Source: Candidatus Fermentibacterota bacterium
GTDB lineage: Bacteria; JAFGKV01
Reading direction: 5' to 3'
Length of the DNA stretch: 42,712 nucleotides
Assembly (NCBI GenBank): GCA_016928395.1
Contig: JAFGKV010000276.1
Location: forward strand, 1 to 42,712
Every line of letters starts with the position of its first letter. Position 1 is the first letter of the stretch. The position numbers and the translations under genes were made by a program. The notes beneath the pieces were generated by a model, which worked only from the letters and a program-made list of their open reading frames with translations, searched no databases and was not told the origin of the DNA. Shown here one piece after another: positions 1 to 9,447 of the stretch.

Positions 1-556
1 GGGCAATCCAGGCCCGAGCATCTGAACCTATGCCTGGATCACCCGGTCACGCCGGGTGATGACATTCGTGCTCCTCACCACACCCGCCCGTTCCATGCCC
101 TGGGTGGGAACGCCGCTCCACCCCTTGGCGGTGAGGGTGAACGCCGACTCCGTCCCCTGGCGCTGGATGCTCGTGCCGCGGCGGGAAGTTACAGCTTAGT
201 GGGGGCCCCGGGCATTGCCCTGCTCATTACATAGGGAAACTTCTCAGGTTGATGCGTGAAGTTACAGGTTAGTTGCTGGCACTGCCGGGCGTGTCCCTTT
301 GGCAAAGGGAGGTTGGGAGGGGCTTAGCTCGCTTCGCTCGCAGGTGCCAGTCTTGCCTTCCGCACTCCGCATTCCGAGTTCCGCACTCGTGCCTCCCCCT
401 CCATGTTCCTCACGGTGAGTGTAGTCCTTCGATGTCGCAACGCCGCTCCGCGTTGGATGCGGGGTTCCTACATTGCGCGTGCACGGAACCATTGCCCTGT
501 AGGGGCGGAGCTTTGACTTCGTCCGCAGGCAGGGTCAGAGCCCTGCCCCATGCGTC
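1..556. other. Gene-poor window end, no supported gene
   Basis: I see no convincing protein or RNA gene here. The open frames that exist are short, lack a ribosome site and translate to low-complexity Arg/Pro/Ser-rich sequence. The stretch holds a short imperfect direct repeat (185-200 and 258-273) and ends at the 34-bp palindrome before the queuosine-salvage gene. Confidence 0.6.
185..273. repeat. Two-copy 16-bp direct repeat
   Basis: The 16-mer GAAGTTACAG(C/G)TTAGT occurs at 185-200 and 258-273, with one mismatch and 73 bp between starts. Nothing else in this part of the window resembles it. It could be a remnant of a mobile-element end or a dispersed intergenic repeat; the function is unknown. 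Confidence 0.45.
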
Positions 557-590
557 CCGGAGACTATTCTAATATTAGAATAGTCTCCGG
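557..590. repeat. Perfect 34-bp palindrome (terminator or operator)
   Basis: Positions 557-573 are the exact reverse complement of 574-590, with no spacer and no mismatch. The core is AT-rich (CTAATATTAG) in otherwise GC-rich DNA, and the outer arms read CCGGAGACTATT. It lies 10 bp beyond the stop of the minus-strand queuosine-salvage gene, so a transcription terminator for that gene is the simplest reading, although no T-run follows. A zero-spacer palindrome of this length could also bind a dimeric regulator. Confidence 0.6.
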
Positions 591-600
591 AGGTCTCTCG

Positions 601-1599
601 TCAGTACGCCGTGGTTCGGGTGCGATGGCGGGGGATCGCCTTGTAGGCCGGGCCTTGGCCACGGGTCCAGAGTAGATAGTCCAGCACATGCGCGCTGGCG
701 TGCCTGCCCAGCCGTGCACTCTCCTCGACTAGCAGCTCTACCGCATGCACCGCGCATGCCCGGATCTCCACTTCCTCGGCAGATCCTGCCGGGATGAGCT
801 CACCGGCGTTGATCCTCTTCAGGAGCGACTCGTCATACCGCAGCACGCCGTCCACCCAAAGCACATGGGGCACCAGGTTGTCGGCAAAGATGGTGAGGCG
901 ATCCAGGTCGGTGAACAACCCATACCCTTGCCCATCCAGCGCCAAAGCCAAGTCGGCCGCCATGAGCTGGGCGCGTTTGAAGAAGGGAACCTGCCTCGTG
1001 CCATAAACCGAAACATCCCGAAACAGCGGCATCTGGGCCAGCACATGCACCAGCCGGTTTGCACTCCGATCTGCCGCGGCCACCAAAGCGGTGAACTCCC
1101 CGTCGTACCGCGATGCCAGCAGCGCGCCGAGGTCGCGCAATGCCCGGGCAAACAGGGCCATGAGTTCCGCCACGGCCGGGGGAGCATTCCGCTGGCCGAA
1201 CACCTCGGCGCACACCTCGGCATCCAGCCCTGCTAGCTCCTTCGCACTCCACGGGCCATGGGTCGCGAAGCGATCCGTCAGCGACGATGCAACGGTGAAG
1301 TAGCCCGACATGCCGGGCCGCTTGCGCAGCAGGGGGAAGTAGCCAGAGCCGAAGTTGATGGTGTCCAAAGTCACGAAGAAGGCGACCGTGTCGTCCCCGT
1401 GTCCGAGGTAGTGGGTCGCGGGATCGATGGAGGGATGTAGATCTGGCCGCGAGGCCAGGTCGCGGGCACAGGAGACGAGCCGTTCATGACGGATGGCGAC
1501 CCATTGCGCACGCTCGGCCACCGCGGCGCATTGGGTGCGCACGGCGTCCAGGAGATCCGGGGAATGGCTCGGATCCAGATCATGCGGGGTATGACTCAT
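601..1599 (-). CDS. Queuosine salvage hydrolase (Qng1/DUF2419 family)
   Basis: A 332-residue protein that fits the queuosine-salvage family (DUF2419, Qng1). In studied members it cleaves queuosine 5'-phosphate to release queuine for tRNA modification. The family signature is visible as D-T-I-N-F-G-S-G at about residues 79-86, matching the substrate-pocket stretch of characterised enzymes. Later come the FKRAQLMAADL helix and a DLDRLTIFADNLVPHVL segment typical of the family. The start at 1599 gives the usual family length; an in-frame start 105 bp further upstream would only add unconserved sequence. It is monocistronic and lies downstream of rsgA on the same strand, 176 bp away. The 34-bp palindrome just past its stop may terminate it. 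No other queuosine gene is in the window, so the salvage role rests on family membership. Confidence 0.85.
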   Translation of the reverse strand: MSHTPHDLDPSHSPDLLDAVRTQCAAVAERAQWVAIRHERLVSCARDLASRPDLHPSIDPATHYLGHGDDTVAFFVTLDTINFGSGYFPLLRKRPGMSGYFTVASSLTDRFATHGPWSAKELAGLDAEVCAEVFGQRNAPPAVAELMALFARALRDLGALLASRYDGEFTALVAAADRSANRLVHVLAQMPLFRDVSVYGTRQVPFFKRAQLMAADLALALDGQGYGLFTDLDRLTIFADNLVPHVLWVDGVLRYDESLLKRINAGELIPAGSAEEVEIRACAVHAVELLVEESARLGRHASAHVLDYLLWTRGQGPAYKAIPRHRTRTTAY

Positions 1600-1775
1600 G
1601 AGACGGATGGCTCCATGGTGCGGGTTTGAGGCGCGGTTTGTGCTGTGCGGATCTCCGCGACCGGTCACGGGTGCGTCGAGCGGCATGTCTGTGCACCGGG
1701 ACAATATGCCCCCTATGTTCGTCGCTGAAAGCCGGAACGGGTCGGCCCCGGGTGCGTTCCATTCGCTGCATCCGT

Positions 1776-2819
1776 TCAGGAATGAGCCTGGCCCGGCAGT
1801 CTGCCTTGGCGTTTGGCCAGCCGAGACTCGCGGAGCCGCATCCGCTGCGCGGTGCGGCGTGCCTCACGCTGCAGCTTGTGATAGCTCGCGAGTCGACTGG
1901 GATGGATCTCTCCGGCCTCCACCGCGCGCTTCACGGCGCAGCCGGGCTCATGATCGTGGCGGCAGTCCGCGAACCGGCACCCATCCGCCAGGCGGGCGAC
2001 GTCATCAAAGGCGGCGTCCACGCCCTCATCATCGGCCATGAGCTGGAGTTCACGCAGGCCGGGGGTATCGATGAGGAGCGCCCCATCGGGAAGTACGATG
2101 AGATCGCGGGAGGTTGTGGTATGGCGCCCCCTGCTGTCGTCCTGGCGTACTTCAGCGACTGCCTGCATGTCAGTGCCCGCCAGGCGGTTCACCAGCGATG
2201 ACTTGCCCACGCCCGATGAGCCCAGGAGCACCACCGTGATCCCTGGCGACAGGTAGGCAGCCAGGGAGTCGAGCCCCGAGCCGTCACGAGCGCTGACCGG
2301 CACGACCGCAACTCCAGGGGCGGCATCCGACGCCCGGTGGACGGCAGCTTCGACATCGAGGCAGACATCGGTCTTGTTGAGGACGAGCACCGGGGTCGCC
2401 CCGCTGTCCCACGCGGTCACGGCGTAGCGCTCGATTCGGCGGGGATTGAACTCGTGATCAAGGCCGGTCACTATAAAGGCGGTATCAACATTGGCTGCCA
2501 ATGCCTGTTCTTCGGCCACGCGGCCGGCGGCTTTGCGGGAGAAGACGGTAACGCGGGAAAGTACGGCATGGATGGCTGCGGTGTCGCCCCCATCCACCGA
2601 GGCGGCGACCCAGTCGCCGACCACGGGGAAATCCGCGACCGAGTTCGTCGCGAACCTGAACCTGCCGGTTACCTCACCAGAGGCGGCTCCGAACTCCCCG
2701 AACACAAGGTAGCGGTTTCGCTCCTGCCCTGCGATGCGGCCGGGGTAAAACCCCTGGTCGCGATATGGGGCGAAGCATGACCCGAAATGGTCATTCCAAC
2801 CCAAAGACGAAAGCTGCAC
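1776..2819 (-). CDS. rsgA: Ribosome small subunit-dependent GTPase A
   Basis: Circularly permuted GTPase that binds the 30S subunit late in its assembly and releases maturation factors. An N-terminal OB fold (about residues 25-95) is followed by the permuted G-motifs: NKTD (G4, 148-151), SAR (G5), the P-loop GSSGVGKS (200-207), the TTTS G2 stretch and DTPG (251-254). The C-terminal zinc knuckle has the family spacing, with Cys281, Cys286, His288 and Cys294 (C-x4-C-x-H-x5-C). I chose the GTG at 2819 because GGAGG lies nine bases before it and the protein then begins with the usual LSSLGW motif. An earlier start at 2843 adds eight residues without a ribosome site. It appears to be transcribed alone. 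Confidence 0.95.
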   Translation of the reverse strand: MQLSSLGWNDHFGSCFAPYRDQGFYPGRIAGQERNRYLVFGEFGAASGEVTGRFRFATNSVADFPVVGDWVAASVDGGDTAAIHAVLSRVTVFSRKAAGRVAEEQALAANVDTAFIVTGLDHEFNPRRIERYAVTAWDSGATPVLVLNKTDVCLDVEAAVHRASDAAPGVAVVPVSARDGSGLDSLAAYLSPGITVVLLGSSGVGKSSLVNRLAGTDMQAVAEVRQDDSRGRHTTTSRDLIVLPDGALLIDTPGLRELQLMADDEGVDAAFDDVARLADGCRFADCRHDHEPGCAVKRAVEAGEIHPSRLASYHKLQREARRTAQRMRLRESRLAKRQGRLPGQAHS

Positions 2820-3181
2820 TGTAGGATTCCTCCGAAAGAGCACACGATGCTATGGCTCTCCGGACGGAATGATCGACGGGAAATCTGAAGCGGTTATGCC
2901 GGAGAGCCGGTGGATGTGGCGGCGGTGCAGGTCGTGGTGGCAATCATGGCGCAGCCTCCTTTCATCCTCCGGACACTCGGATGGACAGTGGGGACCGACG
3001 GCGCAGCGAGGACATCTCGCTGCCGGAGCCGTCTAACACTGAGATTTCGCGAATGCCTCGGATCTCACGGATGCCGTTCTGCGGGGACTCTGCACTGCGA
3101 GTGAGGAGTTAGGAGTTGTTTTGCCTCCGGCGGAACGAGACAGCCTGGGATCCGTGTGAGAGACACGGGAAGGAGGTTGTC
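2820..3181. other. Intergenic region with two inverted repeats
   Basis: No gene is seen. A 10-bp inverted repeat (2854-2863 with 2899-2908, GGCTCTCCGG) lies within the rsgA upstream region and could form a stem in its leader or mark an operator. A second hairpin has an 8-bp stem (3003-3010 with 3016-3023) and a 5-base loop. Neither is followed by a T-run. Confidence 0.4.
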
Positions 3182-3418
3182 ATGAGCGACCGAGTGCGAC
3201 GACATCACAGTGCGGAACGGAAGGCAGCGTTGCTCCGGCGGCATGTGGTGGAGAAGGTACCCGTCTCGCAGGTATGCGAGGAGGGGCAGGTGAAGCCGAG
3301 CATATTCTACCGGTGGCAACGGGACCTGCTGGAAGGAGCAGCGACCGTGTTCTCGGCGCGACGGACCGGCCGTCCTGCCGCTCACCTCTTCACCTCTTCA
3401 CCGGTGAGCGAACTCTAG
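3182..3418 (+). pseudogene. Truncated IS3-type transposase OrfA
   Basis: The 78-residue reading frame starts after a strong ribosome site (GGGAAGGAGG at about 3169-3178). Its first 55 residues match the helix-turn-helix OrfA subunit of IS3-like elements: an S-A-E-R-K-A opening, VPVSQVCEEGQVKPSIFYRW as recognition helices, then a short linker. A complete OrfA would continue into a leucine-zipper region. Here it breaks off after FSARRTGRP into unrelated sequence and a stop. No OrfB integrase (DDE) frame follows and no clear terminal inverted repeats flank it, so it is a decayed insertion-sequence fragment. The loss of homology suggests a deletion near 3365. Confidence 0.7.
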
Positions 3419-4633
3419 GCCTGCGTGCGCGTGCGCGGAGGCCTTGTCGCTCAGCAACTTGACAGTTTGCCAACGTCCGTGCGCCGGTGTCCCATCGCGG
3501 CAACCTCCTTCTATCACAACGCACCAGACAGATCTAGTTAGCCCGTTGCAGGGTCTAGGTGCCTTGCTGTGGTGAGTTTGGCGACTCGCGTCGTACGAGC
3601 ATGACGATCGCTTCACGTCGGAAGCAGAAGAGTCTTGTCGTGCAGCGTGTTCGACTATGGACGCTCTCTGATCGCGGGTGAGTATTCTCATCGTGGTTTT
3701 CGATTTCGATCTCATGTGCCTCTATCAAGCTCTTAGCCTCCACGCCGAAGGAGCACAGAGCATTGGTGATCACACCCGCTCGACGGAACGCTGTCGAAGC
3801 ACGACACTGCCAACTGGCACGCCATATGATCACTACCTCGTGGGAGGGGCTTGCGGGCATGGCATTACTGCATCATTCGGGGAGCAGGCCATCGGGCACC
3901 GCGTGGGCGAGGATGAGGACCCCCTTCATCTCCGACAGTCGATGACAGAGTGATCCATCGCTGCCGATCCTCGCCCAAAGCCGCGCTGCTCCCGCCGCCA
4001 AGCTAGACGCGTAGCGGCCAACTCTCGCCGCTGCCCCGCTCAGCCGAATCTCAGGGTGTTCCTGCACTACCAGCACCAGCACTGACCGTGCCTCGCTCCG
4101 CTGCCAGTTCTTGCCTCCGGCCGCCAGTTCTTCTTCGCGCAGGCCCTTACCCTGGCATACCCCTCGCGATGATCTCGATCAGCGCATCCCTCTTGCCCTT
4201 CACGGGGCGGCTGCCTCCTGTACCCGCGCCGCGAACGCATCCCTTGCGTTCAAGCGACGGCAGAAAGTGAGAGCGGCATGCTCACGCCGCGAGCGACTGG
4301 TGTTCATAGAGGACATGTCGAAAGGAGGACTGATCCTGTGTGAAGCAGCCGACGAACGTTCAGGACAGGAGCACGATGGGTGCCTGAGAGGGGAGTGGTT
4401 CGGTACGAGAGGATTGTAGAGTAAGGATTTGAACCCCAGGCCGCTCCCCCAACTCGGTCCCCCTCTCGACACCCGAAATCGAGCTGATCTGCGCGGGCCC
4501 TTGAAGGCGCGGCAACGACTACCCTGTGAGGCGTGCGGCTTTTCTCTTTCGTCATGTCGCGTTCGACACTATCGTCTTGCGGCCTGTGCATACTGGTGCA
4601 TACCCGGGTCGTGAGGTCTCTCTTCCGAGTCGT
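3419..4633. other. About 1.2 kb without a recognisable gene
   Basis: Open frames on both strands are short, overlap each other and show no domain, ribosome site or plausible composition. The stretch from about 3530 to 3960 is visibly less GC-rich than its surroundings. It follows the broken transposase directly, so it may be debris of an insertion or deletion event. A tRNA-like patch at 4407-4475 was considered and rejected. Confidence 0.5.
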
Positions 4634-5104
4634 ATGGCCCAGAACCCGGAAGACTTGAACGCAATCCGGAGGAATCCATTGCAGAGAATCGAGTGGACAC
4701 CGAGCCTTTCCGTCGGCGTTGACCTGATCGATGAGCAGCACAAGGCGTTGATCACCCGCATTCGTGATCTCTCCGAAGCGGTGCAGGAGTTCCAGGGCGT
4801 CGATCAGGTGACCACAACCCTGAGTTTCCTGATCGACTACACGGACTACCACTTCGGCACTGAAGAGAAGCACATGCTGGGCCACAACTATCCAGGGTTG
4901 GCGCATCACATGGAGAAGCACGAGGAGTCTCGCACTACCCTAACCAACCTCGAGGGGGACTTTCAGGACGAAGGGTCATCCCAGGCTCTGGCTGAGTCTA
5001 TCCATGCTTTTCTGTTCGAATGGTTGGTGACGCACATTCAGGGTATCGACCAGGGATTCGGCACTTTCCTCGCACAGCAGGGCATCACCCTCCCCATGGA
5101 GTGA
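4634..5104 (+). CDS. Bacteriohemerythrin
   Basis: A 156-residue four-helix oxygen-binding protein of the hemerythrin family, probably cytoplasmic, which carries or senses O2 at a non-haem di-iron site. All seven iron ligands can be placed: His36 (in IDEQHK), His73 and Glu77 (YHFGTEE), His92 and His96 (HHMEKH), His134 and Asp139 (THIQGID). The spacing agrees with the family pattern. The start at the ATG of MAQNPED gives a 15-20 residue lead-in, normal for the family; no good ribosome site precedes it, and the frame stays open upstream with unlikely sequence. It is 144 bp ahead of the cyclase/ATPase gene on the same strand. A shared transcript, with hemerythrin as an oxygen input, is possible but unproven. 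Confidence 0.92.
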   Translation: MAQNPEDLNAIRRNPLQRIEWTPSLSVGVDLIDEQHKALITRIRDLSEAVQEFQGVDQVTTTLSFLIDYTDYHFGTEEKHMLGHNYPGLAHHMEKHEESRTTLTNLEGDFQDEGSSQALAESIHAFLFEWLVTHIQGIDQGFGTFLAQQGITLPME

Positions 5105-5236
5105 AGCCCGACCAGTCAGACCGGGCAATGAATGCACCCCGTGCAGTCGCGCGTGTGCATCGGGTGCGAGACATGATCCTCCACGCTGGTGCTCAGCGAC
5201 TGATGACATAGAAGTGAGTTCACCTCCGTGCCGTTC

Positions 5237-5243
5237 GGGAGGA
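5237..5243 (+). promoter_or_regulatory. Ribosome binding site fixing the cyclase start
   Basis: GGGAGGA sits five bases before the ATG at 5249. This supports that start over the GTG at 5228, which has no such signal. Confidence 0.6.
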
Positions 5244-5248
5244 AGGCC

Positions 5249-8200
5249 ATGGACCGGCTTATTCCGGGGTTCATCACAGAACGTTACCAGAGAGGCGAAG
5301 CGCAAGGTGGCTTCGAGGGTTCCGGGCTGTTTGTCGACATTGCAGGATTCTCCCGACTGACTGACGTCGCCTTTACGCTGGGGGAGGTTGGAGCCGAGCT
5401 CATCGGCCGGGAAATTCCGCGACTTTTCGAGACTCCCGTGCGACTGGTGATCGAGAACGGGGGCATCATCACACACTTCGCGGGAGATGCGTTTCTCGCG
5501 CTCTTCCCGGACGATGGCGGCGGAATCGCCCGGCGTATCGGCCTGGCAATCATAGCCCACTTCGACCGGCACGGCCGGAGTGAGACCCCGCACGGGACCT
5601 TCGACTTCGCGGTGAAGTGTGGAGTGGATGTGGGCAGGGTAGCGTGGGGTATCGTGCAAAGCACACGCCATGCCACGTGGTACTTCCAGGGCGGGCCGGT
5701 GGCAGGAGCCACGGCATTGGAGCGACTCGCCGGCCGGGGGGAGATGATTTGCTCCGACGTGGCGCGGCGTGGGGAGGTGGTCGGGGAAGGCATTCATCCA
5801 ATGGCGCCCCCGAACGATGTCGAGACGCTGTCGGCATTCTTCGACGAGGCGATCCTGGAGCGGGGAACGCTCCGTGAGATCCGGAGGGTCGTCGCGGCAT
5901 TTCTGTCGTTTGTGCGACTGGACGACGAAGGAACCCCTATGTCCATCGAAGATCATCACACCTTGGCCGCACTATTCAAGGCGGTAGACGAGCATCTTCC
6001 CTCCGGCGGCAGGGCCTTCGGCCGGCTGCTGATTGATGACAAGGGACTCAATGTGTTGGCCTATTTCGGGGCCCCCACGGCTTTGGAACACCCGGAGGAA
6101 TCGGCACTGCGTTTCCTGTTCGAGCTCCGGGGGCGGCTGAGTGAAGCCCGGCCCGATGTTCGCCTGCGGGCTGGAGTGGATCGTGGGCTAGTGTATGCCG
6201 GGCTGACCGGTGGGACCCTCCGGCATGAGAGGGCTTTCCTGGGGGATTGCGTCAACGTCTCATCACGGATCATGACCGGCGCTCCGTGGGGCGCGATCCA
6301 CGCCTCGACGCGGGTGGTCGAAGCGGTAGGGGAGGGCTGGGCGTTCACCGAACTGCCTGCGGTGGTCTTCAAAGGCAAGAGTGTTCCTGAGCCCGTGTTT
6401 CAGTTGGAGGGCCCGAGAGAAGGGCCAGGGATTCACACCTACCTGCGGCCGATGATTGGGCGAGAGCGTGAGCTTGCCTGCCTCCACCGGCTGTTGGCCC
6501 CGGCGCTGCGAGGAGAGTTCGCAGGGATGGCGTGTGTATACGGCGAAGCCGGGATGGGGAAGACGCGGCTGGTGGCGGAGTTTCGCAGACAGGTGGAGGA
6601 ATCGGGGAGTCACATGGCGTGGGTGGAGCTGCCGTGTGGAGAGGATGATTTGGGGTTGCAGCCGGTTCGGGCGTGGCTGCACGAGTTTTACGGGGTGACG
6701 CCGTTTACGTCGAATCAGGACAAGCGTACGCACATTGCTGCGAGATGTGCAGCCTTGTCAGCAACGCCGGGGGTATCCGAGGAGACCAGCAGGGAACTGA
6801 AGCGCGTGGAGTCGTTCGTGGCAGCTCTGATAGAATGTCACTGGGAGGGTTCGCTGTTTGAGAAGGTCGAGGATCCCAAGCTTCGGTACGACAATCAACT
6901 GTGGGGGCTCCGGCAGATGATCGTTGCACTGAGTGCCAGTGGTCCTGTGGTGGTGCATGTGGAGGATGCGCACTGGTTGGAGTCCGCGACTGCTGAATGG
7001 CTGGGCATCATGACCCGTGCCACCCAGAACCTGCCGCTGTTCATACTCCTGACTTCCCGCTCCGCAGAGGACGGCACCAAGCCTCAACTCGCAGCGGGAA
7101 TGCAGGCACCAGTGATTGAACTGGACCTCGATCGATTGGACGAAAGGCTCGTGCGGTGTATGGTGCGGATGCTATTGGGTGGCTCCACGGACGATCCGCT
7201 GGTGGCCCTCCTGTTGGAACGCGCGGAGGGAAATCCCTTCTTCGTCGAGCAACTGGTGCTGCATCTGTACGAGAGTGAGTATTTGACCCGGTCCGAGATG
7301 GACGGCCGCTGGGGCCTCTCTAGTCCGGCGGTGGCGGATGAACCCGGCCGTCTACCCGGGACTCTGGAAGCGGTGCTCCTGGCGCGATTCGATCGCCTTG
7401 AGGCCTCACTACGGGAAGGCTTGAAGCACGCAGCGACTCTGGGACCGCGGTTCCTGCATCGCGTGCTGGAGGAGTTGCTGGGGCGGAGCCGGGAGTTTGG
7501 CGCGGAGCCCCTGATGGTCATTCCCCAGGCTGAAGAGCATGCGATGATCCTGCCTGAACGCACGCATCCGTTCGATGCCGAACAGGCCTACCTGTTCAGG
7601 CACGCATTGATGCAGAGAGCGGCATATCATCTGCAGCCGCCTGGTATGCGTGAGTATCTGCATGGTCTGGCCGCAGACGTGGTGGAGGAGTTGTTCCCCA
7701 AACGCGAGGATATGCTGGTAATTCTCGCGGAGCACCTGGGCAAGGCGGGAAGGCGTGAGCGGGAGGCTGAGGTACTGGAGCACGCCGCCGCGGTTGCCAA
7801 GCGGGGCTACCGAAACGCTGAGGCCATTGCGCTGTATGAGCGACTTCGGGACCGATTGAAGCGGCTCGGCGCGGAGGAGTCCGAGCGCATGGTCCGTGCG
7901 CTCTACAGCCTGGCGGCGGTGAAATGGTTGGTGGGTGACTGGAGGCAGGCCCATGACGTGACACAGATAGGCTGCGCAATCGCCGAACGACTTGGCACTG
8001 ATGACCTGGTAGTCGATGGGTGGGTTCTCGCTGCAGAGCAACTGAGAAACCTCGGGGAACCCACGTGCGCTCAGGAGAGAGCGCACGCGGCGCGGGACCG
8101 TGCGACCCGGTGCGACTACCTGTTGGGCATTGCGCGTGCATTGGGGGTTCTCGGCCGGCTGTACTGGAACCAGGGTGAATATCAGCGCGCTCTCGAAGCG

Positions 8201-9268
8201 ATTCAAGGACAACTCTGCCGTGCGGACGAAGCCGGAAACGAGGCTGAGGCGCTCAATGCCAAGGGCACTCTGGGCATCGTGCTGTGGGCTCAGGGTCATC
8301 ACCCGCAGGCGCTGGAGTGTTTCAGGGATTGGCAGAAGAGGGCGGAGAGGGTAGGGGATCGACGCGGTGTCGGCAGAGCCATCGGCAATCAGGGGTTGGT
8401 GTACTGGGACTTTGGTGACTATGACCGGGCCCTGGAGTGCTACAAGGAGCAGACTCGGCAGGGAACAGAGGTGGGGGATTGGGAGAGCGTGACGCTCGGC
8501 AGTGGCAACAGCGGCAATGTGTACTGCGAGCAGGGAGAGTATGCCCGGGCGCTGGAGTGCTTCCAGGAGTGGCAGTGCCGGGCAGAAATCTTGGGAGACC
8601 GGCTGGGGGTGAGCAATGCCATCGGCAATCAAGGGAACGTATGCCTGCACGTGGGAAGGTATCGGCAGGCGCTTCAGCACAGTGAGGAATTTGTCGATCG
8701 CGCCAGGGCGCTCGGTGACCGGTTTGGCATTGCATTCGGTCTTGGGCAACAAGGGTATGCCCACCTCTTTCTCGGGGATACGACCCAAGCCTTGAAGTGC
8801 TTCCGGAAGGCGTTGACCGAAACGGAGGAATCGGGTGACAGCAAGAACGCCGCACCCGCGCTTCTCGGCATGAGCATGGCTCACCAGCATCGGAACGAAT
8901 ACGAGCAGGCGCTCGCCTGCAGTCAGAAGAGCCTCGCTATTGCCAGTGAGGAAGGCTCGCCGAACCGCATTTCAGGGGCCCGCGCACAAGCCGCAGCAGT
9001 GCTCCTTGCTATGGGGAGAACGGCCGAAGCCGCGGCCGAGGCTGGCCAGGCCCTTGAGATTGCGCGGGGCCTTCATACGCGCCCCGCCTTGATTGAGCCG
9101 CTAATGGTATTCGCTGAGGTGCAGGCGCGAGAAGGTGACATCCTCCAGGCAACCAACTCGTTGGCCGAGGCCCGTCAGATCGCTGAGGATCTCGGCCTCG
9201 CGCATCGAGTAGCCGAGATCGAACGGGTTTCTGCGCGACTCATGCCGCCTGAGGCGCGGCCCAGCTGA
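5249..9268 (+). CDS. Adenylate/guanylate cyclase-like, AAA ATPase and TPR multidomain protein
   Basis: A 1339-residue signalling protein with the architecture of soluble adenylyl cyclases. Domain 1 (about residues 25-190) is a class III cyclase homology domain that keeps both metal-binding aspartates: Asp30 in FVDIAGFSRLT and Asp80 in HFAGDAF. Domain 2 (about 215-385) has the same fold (RAGVDRGLVYAG, GDCVNVSSR), but its metal region is degenerate (DDKGLNVLAYFG), as in the C2 half of mammalian soluble cyclase. An IGRERE linker leads to an AAA_16-type ATPase with Walker A GEAGMGKT (432-439) and a VHVEDAHW Walker B motif. The C-terminal third (about 850-1330) is a run of about ten TPR-like repeats with recurring GNQGxVYxxxGxYxxAL units. 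No membrane segment or signal peptide is seen. Likely a cytoplasmic sensor or regulator; whether it makes cAMP is not shown. Confidence 0.9.
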   Translation: MDRLIPGFITERYQRGEAQGGFEGSGLFVDIAGFSRLTDVAFTLGEVGAELIGREIPRLFETPVRLVIENGGIITHFAGDAFLALFPDDGGGIARRIGLAIIAHFDRHGRSETPHGTFDFAVKCGVDVGRVAWGIVQSTRHATWYFQGGPVAGATALERLAGRGEMICSDVARRGEVVGEGIHPMAPPNDVETLSAFFDEAILERGTLREIRRVVAAFLSFVRLDDEGTPMSIEDHHTLAALFKAVDEHLPSGGRAFGRLLIDDKGLNVLAYFGAPTALEHPEESALRFLFELRGRLSEARPDVRLRAGVDRGLVYAGLTGGTLRHERAFLGDCVNVSSRIMTGAPWGAIHASTRVVEAVGEGWAFTELPAVVFKGKSVPEPVFQLEGPREGPGIHTYLRPMIGRERELACLHRLLAPALRGEFAGMACVYGEAGMGKTRLVAEFRRQVEESGSHMAWVELPCGEDDLGLQPVRAWLHEFYGVTPFTSNQDKRTHIAARCAALSATPGVSEETSRELKRVESFVAALIECHWEGSLFEKVEDPKLRYDNQLWGLRQMIVALSASGPVVVHVEDAHWLESATAEWLGIMTRATQNLPLFILLTSRSAEDGTKPQLAAGMQAPVIELDLDRLDERLVRCMVRMLLGGSTDDPLVALLLERAEGNPFFVEQLVLHLYESEYLTRSEMDGRWGLSSPAVADEPGRLPGTLEAVLLARFDRLEASLREGLKHAATLGPRFLHRVLEELLGRSREFGAEPLMVIPQAEEHAMILPERTHPFDAEQAYLFRHALMQRAAYHLQPPGMREYLHGLAADVVEELFPKREDMLVILAEHLGKAGRREREAEVLEHAAAVAKRGYRNAEAIALYERLRDRLKRLGAEESERMVRALYSLAAVKWLVGDWRQAHDVTQIGCAIAERLGTDDLVVDGWVLAAEQLRNLGEPTCAQERAHAARDRATRCDYLLGIARALGVLGRLYWNQGEYQRALEAIQGQLCRADEAGNEAEALNAKGTLGIVLWAQGHHPQALECFRDWQKRAERVGDRRGVGRAIGNQGLVYWDFGDYDRALECYKEQTRQGTEVGDWESVTLGSGNSGNVYCEQGEYARALECFQEWQCRAEILGDRLGVSNAIGNQGNVCLHVGRYRQALQHSEEFVDRARALGDRFGIAFGLGQQGYAHLFLGDTTQALKCFRKALTETEESGDSKNAAPALLGMSMAHQHRNEYEQALACSQKSLAIASEEGSPNRISGARAQAAAVLLAMGRTAEAAAEAGQALEIARGLHTRPALIEPLMVFAEVQAREGDILQATNSLAEARQIAEDLGLAHRVAEIERVSARLMPPEARPS

Positions 9269-9447
9269 CGACGTCTCTGAGGACTGAAGTCGAGTGGGGC
9301 CACACCGCCGGTCACGCATCCCCTTGTCGTCTCTCCTGCGTCACTGCGGGGCAAAGGATCCGGCCGAGAGATCGCCGTCGAGTACGGATTGTCGAACCCA
9401 GCCGGCTGGTGCCAGGGTTCTGAGGCGCGACGTGCGTGGCTGTTGGC

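Noticed and set aside
4407-4475. tRNA-like patch on the minus strand: CGAGAGG/CCTCTCG complementary ends and a GGTTCAAATCC T-loop-like motif.
   Set aside because: The span is too short for a tRNA (about 63 bases), the T-stem does not pair beyond two bases, no D- or anticodon arm forms, and there is no CCA end.
4976-5959. 327-residue minus-strand frame across the hemerythrin end and the cyclase start.
   Set aside because: It is opposite two well-supported genes, has no recognisable domain and an implausible His/Arg/Pro-rich composition.
7409-8890. 493-residue minus-strand frame inside the cyclase/TPR gene.
   Set aside because: Antisense shadow of GC-rich TPR repeats; the plus-strand protein has clear domains throughout.
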